A DNA stretch of 64,000 bases from Tubulanus polymorphus (GCF_964204645.1 NC_134036.1:3089501-3153500), one strand, 5' to 3'. Positions 27,953 through 39,065 are shown, numbered from the stretch's first letter. The notes: a model not told the origin generated them from the sequence alone. Numbers and translations are program-made.

Positions 27953-30907
27953 ATGTTGTCGACGACGGCGAAGAGAAAGTTGATAATTGATACGGATGCT
28001 GGTCTGGATGATGCTCAGGCTATAATGATGGTGCTGGCGGATCCGAACGTTGAGCTGCTGGCGTTGACGACCGTAACCGGTAACGTACACGTCGATCAAG
28101 TCAACGTAAACGTTCTGCGAGTATTGAAACTGTGCAACAAATTGGACGTAAGTTTATACCGCGTAATCTTAGATTTCGTTTGAGCAGGTCGGGGGGCCAA
28201 GTATAAGTAGTCAACCCCCGATATACCGCCCACAACGATTTTGGCGGTATAGAGAGTATGGCGGTATATTGGAAGTGTTTTACTATGTATTTGTATTGAG
28301 ATGTACATTGAGAAAACTTGGAGGTAGGCGGGGGTGGCGTTAAATGGGAGGCGGTATATCGGGGTTGACTGTTGTTGAGTTGGTGAAACGTTAGGGTTAG
28401 AGTTGAGATTTCAATAGTGATGACTGCTTCATTTTTGACAGCGTTGAGATGTACAATTTGGAGTTAAAGACACATGAGTTGATCGTTGAAGTATAACCAA
28501 ATCTGTCATATTTGATGATATTTTCAATTTACAGATTCCAGTATATCAGGGCAGCTCTGATCCACTTGTAGGAGAATATGACAAGGGCGGTGCTGTTAGT
28601 TATCACGGTAAAGACGGACTGGGCGATGTCCCTAATCCAGAAGTGGTAGATATGAGTCTCATCAAGTCGGAGCCAGCCGTCTCGGCGCTTACACGTCTAG
28701 TAAACCAGTACCCAGGTAAAGAAGGATGGTCGATTTTTTATGTTCAGCTCTCTTTGCGAGGTCCATGAGGACACTGCAACGCAGTGCACTCCATGATGGT
28801 ACATGCTTCTGATCCCCTTCTTACAAACAACTCTTAAATCTACCAGAAAAAGCAACAAACCATCCAAATCTACTGAAGAATGAATCATTCTGAACCGAAG
28901 AAATCCACATGAAAAACCGATCCACTGAAGCAATTTGTTTTTCTCTTCAGGTGAGATAAGTCTGGTAGCTATAGGACCGTTAACGAATGTAGCCAAGGCG
29001 ATACGAACTGACGAGAAATTCGGCTCGAAACTGAAAGAATGTTACATAATGGGCGGAAACTATGATGGTAAAAACACAGTTATTTAGATCGTCTTTCAGT
29101 AACTGACCCCTGTACCGTGATATTTAAACACTAGTTTACATTAAGCAACCTTTCAGTAACTGACCCCTGTACCGTGGTATTTGAATACTGGTTTACATTT
29201 AACAACCTTTCAGTATCTGACCCCTGTACCGTGGTATTTGAATACTGGTTTACATTAAACAACCTTTCAGTAACTGTCCCCCGTAAACCGTGGTATTTAA
29301 ACACTGGTTTACATTTAACCTTTCAGTAACTGACCCCTGTACCGTGGTATTTAAACACTGCTTTACATTAAACAACCTTTCAGTAACTGAACCCTGTGCC
29401 GCGGTATTTGAATACTGGTTTACATTAAACAACCTTTCAGTAACTGTCCCCCGTAAACCGTGGTATTTAAACACTGGTTTACATTTAACCTTTCAGTAAC
29501 TGACCCCTGTACCGTGGTATTTGAATACTGGTTTACATTAAACAACCTTTCAGTAACTGTCCCCCGTAAACCGTGGTATTTAAACACTGGTTTACATTTA
29601 ACCTTTCACTAACTGACCCCTTTACCGTGGTATTTAAATACTGGTTTACATTAAACAACCTTTCAGTAACTGTCCCCCGTAAACCGTGGTATTTAAACAC
29701 TGGTTTACATTTAACCTTTCAGTAACTGACCACTGTACCGTGGTATTTGAATACTGGTTTACATTAAACAACCTTTCAGTAGGCCATACTAACTCCCTTA
29801 CTTACAATATATTAAATAACCTTTTCATCCGCGATGGAATGATATGACCCGAAATTTTAAACTGAGATGATATTTTCACAGGTATTGGTAACATTACGCC
29901 ATACGCCGAGTTCAACTTCTACGTCGACCCGGAAGCGGCAAATGAGACATTGACTAAACTAGGCTGTCCAATAACTATCATTACCTGGGAATTGTGTCTA
30001 AGACATCCACTTACCTGGGTAAGTTTTCTTCGAGCCAGCTCTCTACCAAATACAGCTCTCAGGTGAACAAAAATAGCGCGTTCCAAAATTCTGTCAAAAT
30101 AGTTGCCGACCTCGGAGTTTTTTAGATGGTAATTCCAGCTTCCGTTACTGGATGTTCTAATATCAAAGACCACCCATTGAAGATTGTAGGGATCCATAAA
30201 TGCTGGATATGAAAGGCAGGGATTTTCACCGAAAACCATGCATCCTTAAATATGCTTCACCGTTGCAATTGAAGGGGACGGAAGACCACAATCATGTAAT
30301 AATAAAATATCCAAGAAAGGGTTTGCCAGGATATATCTGCCTGGCTGTTTTGAACTCAATGCTTTAAAGGGATGTTGCTGTTAATGGATGGGAGGAGTTC
30401 AACAAACCACTTGACCATCAGATCACATGCAAAAACGACTGCCGTGCTTGAAAGAATCCTGTGAAGAAACGGGAGGAATGCAACAACGTACTGTCCGTTA
30501 TGGACAATGCGATCCTGTCACATGTTTCTGCAAGAGGAACTTAGTGACGCATTTATCTTATGTTACTGTTACAGGAAAGTCGTGACAATTACATCAACAA
30601 TCCCAGCAGTAAGGCGCAGTTCATCAAAATTGCCGAGACGGAAATCGTCGAAAGGCTACGAGACGAGGGGAAGACCTATATCTTTTGCGATCAATATGCA
30701 ACCGCCGCCATTTTGAATCGGTCGTTCGTTTTGGAGACGAAGCGGTGCCGGGCAACGGTGGCGCTGGAAGGTGAAAAACGCGGTATGATGGTTCCCGAAT
30801 GGACGCTTGAAACAGACGATGAACGCACAACAATTGACGTCGTTACGAAAGTCGACGTGGATATATTTTTGAAAATGTTTAACGAAATGTTAACCAGAGA
30901 TGAATAA
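27953..30907 (+). CDS. Inosine/uridine-preferring nucleoside hydrolase, isoform with first terminal exon
   Basis: Five exons: 27953-28147, 28535-28715, 28951-29067, 29882-30018 and 30575-30907; 963 nt, 320 aa, all GT-AG and in phase. The N-terminal D-T-D-A-G-L-D-D block at residues 13-20 is the calcium- and ribose-binding signature of the family. It is followed by V-T-G-N, A-I-G-P-L-T-N and I-M-G-G motifs and, in the last exon, C-D-Q-Y with the metal-ligand Asp, then L-E-G-x-x-R-G-M-M-V. Members cleave the N-glycosidic bond of ribonucleosides in salvage; substrate preference cannot be read here. The ATG at 27953 gives the usual short N-terminus. A repeat array fills intron 3. The AATAAA overlapping the stop codon suggests this isoform has a very short 3' UTR. 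Confidence 0.93.
29094..29785. repeat. About 60-bp tandem repeat in hydrolase intron 3, alternating A/B types
   Basis: About 11 monomers share AACCTTTCAGTAACTG and GTGGTATTT and ACTGGTTTACATT. Type A carries GACCCCTGTACCGTGG; type B carries GTCCCCCGTAAACCGTGG. From about 29270 they alternate as dimers of roughly 120 bp. Confidence 0.92.
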
Positions 30908-30908
30908 A
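30903..30908 (+). terminator. AATAAA overlapping the stop codon of the first hydrolase terminal exon
   Basis: The AATAAA hexamer shares its bases with the TAA stop at 30905-30907. If used, cleavage would leave a 3' UTR of only tens of bases. Confidence 0.5.
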
Positions 30909-31135
30909 ATTTCATGTCTATATAGAAAAATACTTCGGCATTACTTCTTCATTTAATTAATGAAAATGGCGCGGATTTTCAAAACCTGGTCACTAACGGT
31001 TTATCTGTTCGAAGCCTTGTTCCCATCCAGAAACCAACATGGTTGACCCTTAGGAAGCTTACACAAAATTGCCGTATCTCTAACCATTCATCAACGTTTT
31101 GATGCTTTTTTTTATCGGTATTTTTGCATTTTCAG

Positions 31136-31483
31136 GAATACTACGACACTTTCATTGGCCGTCCTCATCTACTATGCAAATTTATCGCCGCCGCCGAAAA
31201 TAGATCCGTCACTGGGCAACGCAACAATAACGACCGGTACCGGTGTTCGGATCAGTTCGCCGCGGCGATTGCCATCGACGAATCGGTTGCGGAAGAATAC
31301 GAAGATTGCCGACGTTTTCCGACGGTCAGGCTCGATGGCACCTACGAAGGTATGATGGAGGCGACATTTTGTGATAGGGGAGAACACGCTTCAGAGGACA
31401 ACGAGAAAACGAACGTTCGCGTCGTGACTGTTTTAGATATGAATAAATTCAAATCGTGTTTGGAGAAAATCTGTTCTCTGTAA
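31136..31483 (+). CDS. Alternative terminal exon of the nucleoside hydrolase gene (second isoform)
   Basis: A 348-nt exon 229 bp beyond the first terminal exon, preceded by TTTTTGCATTTTCAG and entering in the same phase (0). Joined to exon 4 it completes a 325-aa enzyme (27953-28147, 28535-28715, 28951-29067, 29882-30018, 31136-31483). It is homologous to the exon at 30575 along its length: E-Y-Y-D for E-S-R-D, S-D-Q-F-A-A-A for C-D-Q-Y-A-T-A and L-D-G-x-x-E-G-M-M for L-E-G-x-x-R-G-M-M. The metal-ligand Asp is kept but overall identity is low. It has a longer Ser/Asn-rich insertion and a Glu/Asp-rich tail. An AATAAA lies at 31748. It could instead be a decaying duplicate; the intact frame and splice site argue against that. 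Confidence 0.8.
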   Translation, partial: EYYDTFIGRPHLLCKFIAAAENRSVTGQRNNNDRYRCSDQFAAAIAIDESVAEEYEDCRRFPTVRLDGTYEGMMEATFCDRGEHASEDNEKTNVRVVTVLDMNKFKSCLEKICSL

Positions 31484-31747
31484 AAATCGTAGGGCATCAA
31501 TCGGCATTCCTTAGTTAACTTTATTTCATTACATTCGATGAATTCCGTAACGAGTTTTCGTTTTATTTGACGTGAAAATTAGAATACCTATTGTGGAATT
31601 CTTTCTGATGACGGACATCGTGAAGTGCACATTTTAGGACCGGCCGATATCGTTGGCTTCATAGAGAATGTTTTTACCTGTAACAAAAGCATTTATTGTA
31701 AAAGTACATGACGTATACATTTTCATGTGTTGCAATGACCAATTTTG

Positions 31748-31753
31748 AATAAA
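31748..31753 (+). terminator. Poly(A) signal for the second hydrolase terminal exon
   Basis: AATAAA 265 bp downstream of the stop at 31483. Confidence 0.5.
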
Positions 31754-32128
31754 ACATACAGTTACATTTTACTACAATTGCTGTACAAAAATCAACAGTA
31801 TGATTGTACTATAAGCCTACCAAAACAGAAATCTTGCCATGTAATGTTATAAATGCATTTTTATTGATATAAGCGCACGCGTCTCAGAAATGAAAATCTT
31901 TTTTTATAAACCTTCGATTTATTTCACATAATTTCTATTCATTTCACACAATTTTTATTCGAGTCGGTCTGAAAACAAGGGTCTTCTTGTTCGTGTGCGG
32001 TTGTCACTGCGGACCTGGTTATTACACTACTGTGGCAATCAAGGATCCACTGGAGGCGCCTTCCTTTGAGTTCATCCAAAACTAGCCGAAATAGCCCAGT
32101 TGGGAGAGCATTAAACTCAAGATCAGAA

Positions 32129-32134
32129 TTTATT
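32129..32134 (-). terminator. Poly(A) signal of NTAQ1
   Basis: AATAAA on the minus strand, 73 bp after the NTAQ1 stop; the convergent hydrolase signal is at 31748. Confidence 0.55.
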
Positions 32135-32207
32135 TGCTTCTTGATTTTCTCCCAAGCACCACCAGTTGCTCAGCGAGCACCTTAGATTATTATAATAACC
32201 GGTAGCG

Positions 32208-33615
32208 CTATCTATCGGGCAGAAAATGAGCTACGAACTCGGTATAGCTGTAAACATCACCGCATCCGACCGATTTTTCCATCGAGATGAAGTCATCCAA
32301 GTTATGGTTACAATCTGTGGAACACAAGACAAAAAGCGGACAATTTTTTTCGGAGATATTCTCATTTAAAGCCTGAACTGCCAAACGGCGAGACCTACCG
32401 TCAGTTTTAATACACGGATATTCGGGTGGAGGCTGTTGCCATTCACCGGACGACGTTCTCATGTGCGAACGATCGGAAGCGAACTTTTCTAAATAAACTT
32501 CGGCCGGTATTACGCGGAAATATCTGAAATGACAGGTCCAAAATTTTAAGATCATCGAGGAGCTTAGAGTCACAGCCATTCTTCAATATTATCAATGTTT
32601 ACATCTTTAATTTTTTACGCATAATAAATGAGGTTCTTGAAATACACCTGTGATATTTTGTTGCTAAACGTCGATCTTCGTGCAAGAACGCTTTATCCAC
32701 ATAGGTGGCGACACTGGTAGGGAACGACAACCGAGTATCAAGGTCATACACGTGACTTCCGTCTCCGTCGGTAACGTGCAGAAATATCACGTGATAATCC
32801 TGCGAACGAAAAAGTACTGCGTGACAAGAAGAGGTATGCGCAGGCAAAAATTGAAAAAAATCGTGTGCGACACTGCACACATCTTACCCAAACTACCGGG
32901 TCTTCGGGATCATCGGATGCAATTTGTTCCCAAAGCGGAATCTGAAATTAACGAAACCAATGAAGTTTATTTTTTCCAACACTGAGAATAAGCCGTACTA
33001 CGATGGTCTACGTGAATGCGGTGTATAAACGATGATCAAGAGCAGAGGATATTGAAAAGTATTCCCCGAACTCTCGGTACTATAGAGCCCACCCTTAAAA
33101 CTAACTTTGTCACCTCTTCCGGGCAAAATCAATCAGTTCCCATAGACATACCGTTCTATTTGGATTCGATAGAACTACGGCGTAACATTTTTCCAATTCC
33201 GAAGGAATCCGTTTACGAATCGATTCGCACATTTTCCAAACGTTCTCTTCACTGAATCGAGAATAGAAATTCGTGTAGCTGTTTTACCAAGAACATTAAA
33301 CCCTAAAGATCGTTATATTGGCCATGAAACGGGCACGAGGCACGAACCGATGTAATAAAATTATATTTGTAGTTTGAGTTTGTAACGGGTAATGAGCGGC
33401 CGTAGTGAGCTGCGTTAACAAATAATTATTAATTGTCATGGTATTTAGTATAGTATCAGTAGCCCCGCTACAAACCTAGAAAACAATAACGCACAACAGT
33501 GACATCTGCAGCACGTACTAACTACTTACCAAAAACATTTCGTGTAAATGCACTCGTCTTTCGAGGCAAAGAGAATTCCTCGCGATTGAGAGTCGTTTTC
33601 TTCTGTAGCGGCCAT
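32208..33615 (-). CDS. NTAQ1: Protein N-terminal glutamine amidohydrolase
   Basis: Six minus-strand exons: 33615-33530, 33251-33152, 32941-32888, 32799-32648, 32523-32399 and 32314-32208; 624 nt, 207 aa, close to the 205 aa of the human protein. The enzyme converts N-terminal Gln to Glu, priming proteins for arginylation and degradation through the Arg/N-degron pathway; it acts in cytosol and nucleus. The catalytic triad is visible: Cys29 in C-F-C-E-E-N, His83 in D-Y-H-V and Asp99 in Y-D-L-D. The F-A-S-D-R-S-H-M and P-P-x-Y-P-C-I blocks are family signatures. The 84-nt final intron (32398-32315) is a multiple of three and free of stops; splicing it restores the family sequence (K-T-D-D then N-L-D-D-F-I-S-M). 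The gene is convergent with the nucleoside hydrolase and divergent from thioredoxin. Confidence 0.95.
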
Positions 33616-34270
33616 TTCTAATGATTCCATTGTCCGAACAATTCACCGATTAGGCCCTGTTCATCTTCCCAACACTAAATAATTCGTCACGCTTAAATCG
33701 CTAAAATGCACTGATTACTTTTGTCGAGCGGGCCACGACGGATCGGCGATGTAAATTTTACGTTAATGTCAATTCATTACGATAGATGGCAACCCGGTGC
33801 ATGAACACAGTTCAGTGTGGCGGCGGTAGCGCTCGGCTTGAGCCGCCGTTTCACAAAGCGCTGGCGACATGTCCGCCGCGGTATAAGGGCTGGCTCGCGT
33901 GTTTAAGCGGGTTTCTGACCAACTGACCGCGCCAAATCGGATCGGCGTTTTAAGCCGTAACTACGCTAATGTTGTTACGATGTCATTAATTCTTCTACGC
34001 AATAGGACGTTATTGGCAACTTTTTGTTTTTGATACCAGGAAAAAGTTGGCTTTTAATCGAAATGGGATTCGAACCCAGTTCGTGCATGGCAGATCCGTT
34101 CTAGCTTGCCGATATAGGAATTAACCTGCACACACATGCTGTCGACTACCGTATATAAATAGCAGTGACCGACCACACCACCACACTCACCACACTCCAC
34201 ATCGACGTGTTTTCTATTAACAGTTCCCAGGGTTCAAGTACAAGTGACGACCGATATTTACACAGCAATC
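33616..34270. promoter_or_regulatory. Divergent NTAQ1 / thioredoxin promoter region
   Basis: 655 bp separate the two start codons. A CpG-rich stretch lies at 33800-33960. A B-box-like GGTTCGAATCC is on the minus strand at 34076-34066. Confidence 0.5.
34152..34159 (+). promoter_or_regulatory. TATA box of the thioredoxin gene
   Basis: TATATAAA, 112 bp upstream of the ATG, consistent with a transcription start near 34185 and a short 5' UTR. Confidence 0.65.
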
Positions 34271-35924
34271 ATGGTGTTGGAATTGAAAACGAAGGTGAGA
34301 TTAATTTAAATCAATTTATTTTTTACATCTAATCGAGGCCTAGAGTAGGAGGACATTTATGATTTATATCGAATCGATAGATAGAATGACCCCGTGTGGC
34401 CGTGGCATGTGTGGTCTAATATTATACTATATTATAGTCTAATCGTCTATTTCAACCTGACTTTGAGAGCATTCCGGGTGGCCTAGCGCGCTCATTTTTG
34501 GTAGTACATACCTGATAAATGTCTTAGTTGGACCAGAAGGGACAAGCAGTCGACCTAAATCATCATTTTTTAATCCATTTGACACTGTATTGAAGGATAT
34601 CCAAAAAGTCTTCACTGAAAAGGGTTAAATGAAGAGAAGTGACTCCATGATTTGAAAGTTTAACAAGTTGTTTCCATGCCTACATACCAAACTCAGTTGG
34701 TAGGCATTGAGACATATTGTTAAACTTTCAAATCATGGAGTCTTTTTTCTCTCATGAACCCCTTTCAGTGAAGACTTTTTGGATATCCTTCAATACAGTT
34801 TCAAATGGATTAAAAAAAATTTGGTTAAGGTCGACTGCCAGTCCTTTCTGGTCCTACTAAGATATGTGTGGTCCTGATTTTTATCCCCTGGGCCCTCGCT
34901 CACTTGCCAGGGATAATTTGTTCATTCGGTGAACTCATTATTGGCCTGATAGTACTCTAGGCAATGATTTCCATATAAAACGTTTCGCATTTTCCATTTT
35001 AGCCCGAATTTGATGAATTCATCAAGAAAAACCCGAAAGTCGCTATCGATTTCACCGCCGCCTGGTGTGGACCGTGCAAAATGATTGGACCGAAATTCGA
35101 AAAAATGGAGTCAGAATTTCCAAACGTCAAATTTGTGAAAGTTGACGTCGATGCGAATAGTGAAGTAAATAAGATGAAAGCGTCCTCCCTATTTTCCCAT
35201 AAGGCGAAATGATGAAACCCCTCAATTGTTTTTATGGATCTTAACAAATTGGATTGTTTAATTATTGACCTCTGTTTGTTTGACTCTGTCTAAAAATGCT
35301 GTGCTGCCATGATGATTATGATATGGACATAAGGCCTAGTGACAGTCTATTTATTGGCCGACAGACGAAGGTTTAACTAATATTGAATCTCGCTTCGGTG
35401 ATGCCTACCTTCCATCACCTACCTACCTACATTTAACTACCTTTTTATTTTTTTTTTAGACTTCAGAAGAATGTAAAATTTCGGCTATGCCAACATTCCA
35501 TGCATACCACGATGGCAAAAAGGTAATTGATTTTTATAAACACCATACACTGCCCATCATCCAACCCCGAGAGCTGAAAAATCTTTTCATTTCAATGAAA
35601 AAATGTTTTCGTTAAAGTCCTGATCACAGACGAATAAAGGCCATTCAAAAATTAGAAGAATGGCAATAAAGTTTGTCTTGAGGTGGATGCAGTGGGTCCT
35701 TACATCGGGTTGCCTTGATGCAGGGGTCCTTACATCTGGATTGCCTTGAATTCCTCACATGGGGATGCCAAGCTCGGACAGCAGATTGACCTGCATTACT
35801 TACGAGCATGTTTGTTAGCCTATAGTCTGTTATTATTGTCTGTTTCTAATTTCAGGTCGATGAATTAGTCGGTGCCAGCGAAGATAAATTACGCGCTTTA
35901 TTGAAAAAGCTCAACGACATGTAA
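34271..35924 (+). CDS. Trx: Thioredoxin (cytosolic type)
   Basis: Four exons: 34271-34294, 35003-35164, 35460-35522 and 35856-35924; 318 nt, 105 aa, the standard length. The redox centre W-C-G-P-C is at residues 29-33 and the cis-proline motif M-P-T at 72-74. There is no signal or transit peptide, so this is the cytosolic/nuclear form that reduces protein disulfides and is recycled by thioredoxin reductase. Exon 1 encodes only eight residues. The final A-L-L-K-K-L-N helix is typical. Intron 1 carries a 347-bp foldback element. Several AATAAA signals follow, for example at 37356-37361, so the 3' UTR may be long. Confidence 0.97.
34519..34865. mobile_element. 347-bp full-length palindrome (foldback MITE) in thioredoxin intron 1
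   Basis: The left arm from CTTAGTTGGACCAGAAGG is mirrored across about 150 bp by the right arm ending CCTTTCTGGTCCTACTAAG. Internal blocks such as GAAGGATATCCAAAAAGTC and CATGATTTGAAAGTTTAACA match their inverted partners exactly. The centre is near 34692, around CCAAACTCAGTTGG. There is no coding capacity. A long hairpin would form in the pre-mRNA. Confidence 0.9.
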
Positions 35925-36974
35925 ATTGCAACTCGAAATCATCGGGGCTCATTCGGACAAAATGCTCAGCAGCGCCATCTTGAACTGAGCCCTGAATGAA
36001 AAAAAGCGCCATTCGTAAATCAAACCCGTTTAATGTCGATGGTAAATCGGAATTAGGCGGGTTTGATCATCGATGAAACCTTTCAACTTCTTTCGAAAAA
36101 CCAAAAACCAGATCTACGATATATGGACTTTAGTTGTAACGGTAAAATTTACCTTGTCCTCAAGGTGTTTTAGTAGGTGACACACGCATAATATAATACA
36201 TTATATCAAATCGCGATTATTCTGTTTGACCCCTTTGTCAAAGATTAGTCAATATTTAGGGGCTTTTAAATTTTTATTTCAACTTATCAAGGAAGCATAC
36301 GTACTATAATGGTCTTTGAAACTGATAAATTTTTTTAGATAAGCAGGGTCCGCGGCCAACCTGTCTAATTGTTTATTGCGAAACCATAACAACTCACTAA
36401 GACACAATGAATATTTAATCATCGGCATGAAATCTATTGACATTATGATTATTGCAGTACATTCATGTATCTCTTCTATAGAATTAACCAGGCCACAATT
36501 ATCAGCACTACGCGTGTATATATGTGTGGACTTGTTTGTCACTGTATTCCGTGATAACCTGCTGGTCTGAAGAACAATCTAAATTAGACTTTTGTGTATA
36601 GGACATGTAGAAATATAAGTACAATATGATCATAGTACGTGTAACTTCATTTCGACATAGGCCTATTCATGTGTGAATTGAATTGAATAGATGTGCAGCT
36701 TACATACCTGACCTATGTGACCTGTGATTAGGAACATGTAACATTTTGACATTCGAGTAGGCCTAATTCATGTTCATATGACCCGAGTAGGCTGAAAAAA
36801 ACTTATGTTCATACTTTCCTTGTAAGAAGGCCTTGTGCATTTTGCATGATCTTTGAAAACATAAGAAAGTAAACGTTATTTCATTTTAAATAATAAAGGA
36901 AACGTTTTTGTATGTTATCAAGTAATTACGTTATTTTCTGGCAGATAAGTTGTTCAATTTGAAGGTTAGGTTAT

Positions 36975-37075
36975 AGATAATCAAAGCAATCTTGTCGACG
37001 AACATTTAAGATAATGAAATTCAAAGGAATCAAAGCAATCTTGTCGATGAACATTTTAAAGATAATGAAATTCGA
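36975..37075. repeat. Tandem duplication of about 57 bp
   Basis: AATCAAAGCAATCTTGTCGA, CGAACATTTAAGATAATGAA and ATTC are repeated with minor changes. Confidence 0.75.
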
Positions 37076-37355
37076 AGGTTAGGTCATTATTGCATAAGTA
37101 CTTGTCTAACATTAGGGCTTTAAGTTTTTTGTACTATTTTTGAATGCTGTGGTTGATTTGTGACGGAGACATATAGCTGGAATACTGATGTACTACATGT
37201 ATAGCACTGTTGTACTATGAGGACAATATAGGGTCAATAAGATGCTAGTATTACTATGCTGCTATAATATATCAATTATGCATCGCGTGAACCGTCACTG
37301 TTTGGGTGGTTTCTATTTCTTTTGTGAAGATCATGTGCCTTGAGTGATTCAGTTA

Positions 37356-37361
37356 AATAAA
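37356..37361 (+). terminator. Candidate distal poly(A) signal of thioredoxin
   Basis: AATAAA in an AT-rich context, followed by TG-rich sequence; earlier AATAAA hexamers also exist, so use is uncertain. Confidence 0.35.
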
Positions 37362-37541
37362 CTATTATATTATGTCAACATAATTTTATCCGTTTGTCAT
37401 ATTTTTGTGTATACCCCTTAAGTCATTTGTTGGTTGATGAGACGAGAAGATACGCAATATCCGTGTATGATGATAACGAGAGAAATCCCACAATAATGAA
37501 GCCAAAATTGAAAAGTTCTATATCAGAATGATTTTATTTAA

Positions 37542-37580
37542 GAGCAACGTTTTGACTAATTGCAATAAGCCATCATTAGG
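37542..37580 (-). other. Hammerhead-ribozyme-like remnant
   Basis: Minus strand reads CCTAATGATGGCTTATTGCA then ATTAGTCAAAACGTTGCTC. It approximates the hammerhead core CTGATGA, stem II, GAAAC found in Penelope-like retroelements, with one change in each core box, so probably inactive. Confidence 0.35.
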
Positions 37581-38464
37581 CGTACTGACATTTGTTGGTC
37601 GAGTCGCCTCCTAAAGTGCTGGTAGCTCGAAGTCCGACTCCCTTGCAAGGATTGGAACCTTCCTTACCCAAATAAAGCCATCCTCCACAAGAAACCTTTG
37701 ATGGTATCACACGACCCTACCAACCACAGTAGACTGTATGACAATGTTAAGTATTGTTTTATTGGTAGGGTATTCAATATTTGTAGAGCAGAAAGGCATG
37801 GATGTCATACTCCAAGCAAGGCAAGTTAGTACTGTAGAATTCACTTAATTCAGATGGCTGGGGACTGCCAAGATTTTTCTTCACAAATTAAGTAAAATCC
37901 AAATTACGAATAATAGTTTACGTCGGTTAAATGGACCAAATATAGTTCATTCAAATTAAGTGAAAATCCACATTGGAAAATCCGATACAAGTGAGTTCAT
38001 TCTGAACTTTCCACTGAATTCAAAGTTGAATTATATGTATATGTGCAGCTTGTGCACGTAATCTGTAGATAAACCATACCGTTGACATTGGACTGATACC
38101 GCTAGTAAAACTGGAAAAAATTGTTTGAACTTGCCGACCCAATAGCCCTCATACATCCTCAATGTGAGCAGATTCGAAGATTAGGACAACCCAGAACAGA
38201 TTTAAGAAATATATGTTCGGCTTTTATACGGAGGAATTAAAGAATAAATCCTCGCACCTGTGAAGCGTAGATGTGGCAGGTGACATGACGCGACAATTCA
38301 ATCGGCGAAAAATAATGACAACAAAAGCACAATTTCATGTTTTATATATATAAATAATGTTTGTTTATATATTACATTTATTTCTATATGTTGTTTAAGT
38401 ATAAAATAGAGAAAGATAAATGGAATGTTTGAAGATACAACATAATATTCAAGTAAAATGTATC

Positions 38465-38636
38465 CAGGGGCAGATTTAGGGAGGTGCGCGTGGGTCGCCA
38501 ATTAAGTGTCCGTTATTTTTTTCCAAATTGACAAAATTTTTCAATGTTTGTCCTTTCTAATTTTCTAAACATTTACATAAAACATAAGCATTCAGAAAAG
38601 CGCACCCCCTTTTCAATATTCCTGGATCCACCCCTG
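38465..38636. mobile_element. 172-bp MITE with imperfect TIRs and 5-bp target duplication
   Basis: Ends CAGGGGCAGATTTAGG and CCTGGATCCACCCCTG are inverted complements with few mismatches; subterminal GGTGCGC / GCGCACC also mirror. It is flanked by GTATC on both sides (38460-38464 and 38637-38641). No coding capacity. Confidence 0.75.
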
Positions 38637-38947
38637 GTATCCGATAATAGAAACTTAATATTATTAGCTTTATTCATTGAATTATGATTTTAATTTCATT
38701 TTCCTACATTTAGATAAAATAATAAGATATTAATTTTTCAATTTGTATAAAATCATTAAGGCCTATATATTTACAGGTAATGTATAAAATGAAGTTTTAC
38801 ATTGTATTATTGTACATCGCGCGCGCGTGTTAGGAAATAATTTACATCAAATCTGTATAAAATCACATCATTTTCTTTTCACCTAATTCTAAAAAATATT
38901 TGTGGATGTAAAAATTTATATTAAATCAGGTAAAATTATTCAACTAC

Positions 38948-39065
38948 CATGGCTGTATTTAGCGAGGTGCCCTATTTTTGCAAATATTAATTCATATCCT
39001 ATGGAACGACCCTTTTTCGGGTTACCCTGCCCCCCAAAAAAATTCAAACGCTAGTTACGGCCCTG
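38948..39065. mobile_element. 118-bp MITE with 5-bp target duplication
   Basis: Left end CATGGCTGTATTTAGCG and right end CGCTAGTTACGGCCCTG are inverted complements with mismatches. It is flanked by ACTAC at 38943-38947 and 39066-39070. Confidence 0.65.

Noticed and set aside
34066-34140. Functional tRNA gene near a perfect B box
   Set aside because: No A box at the right distance and no cloverleaf could be drawn.
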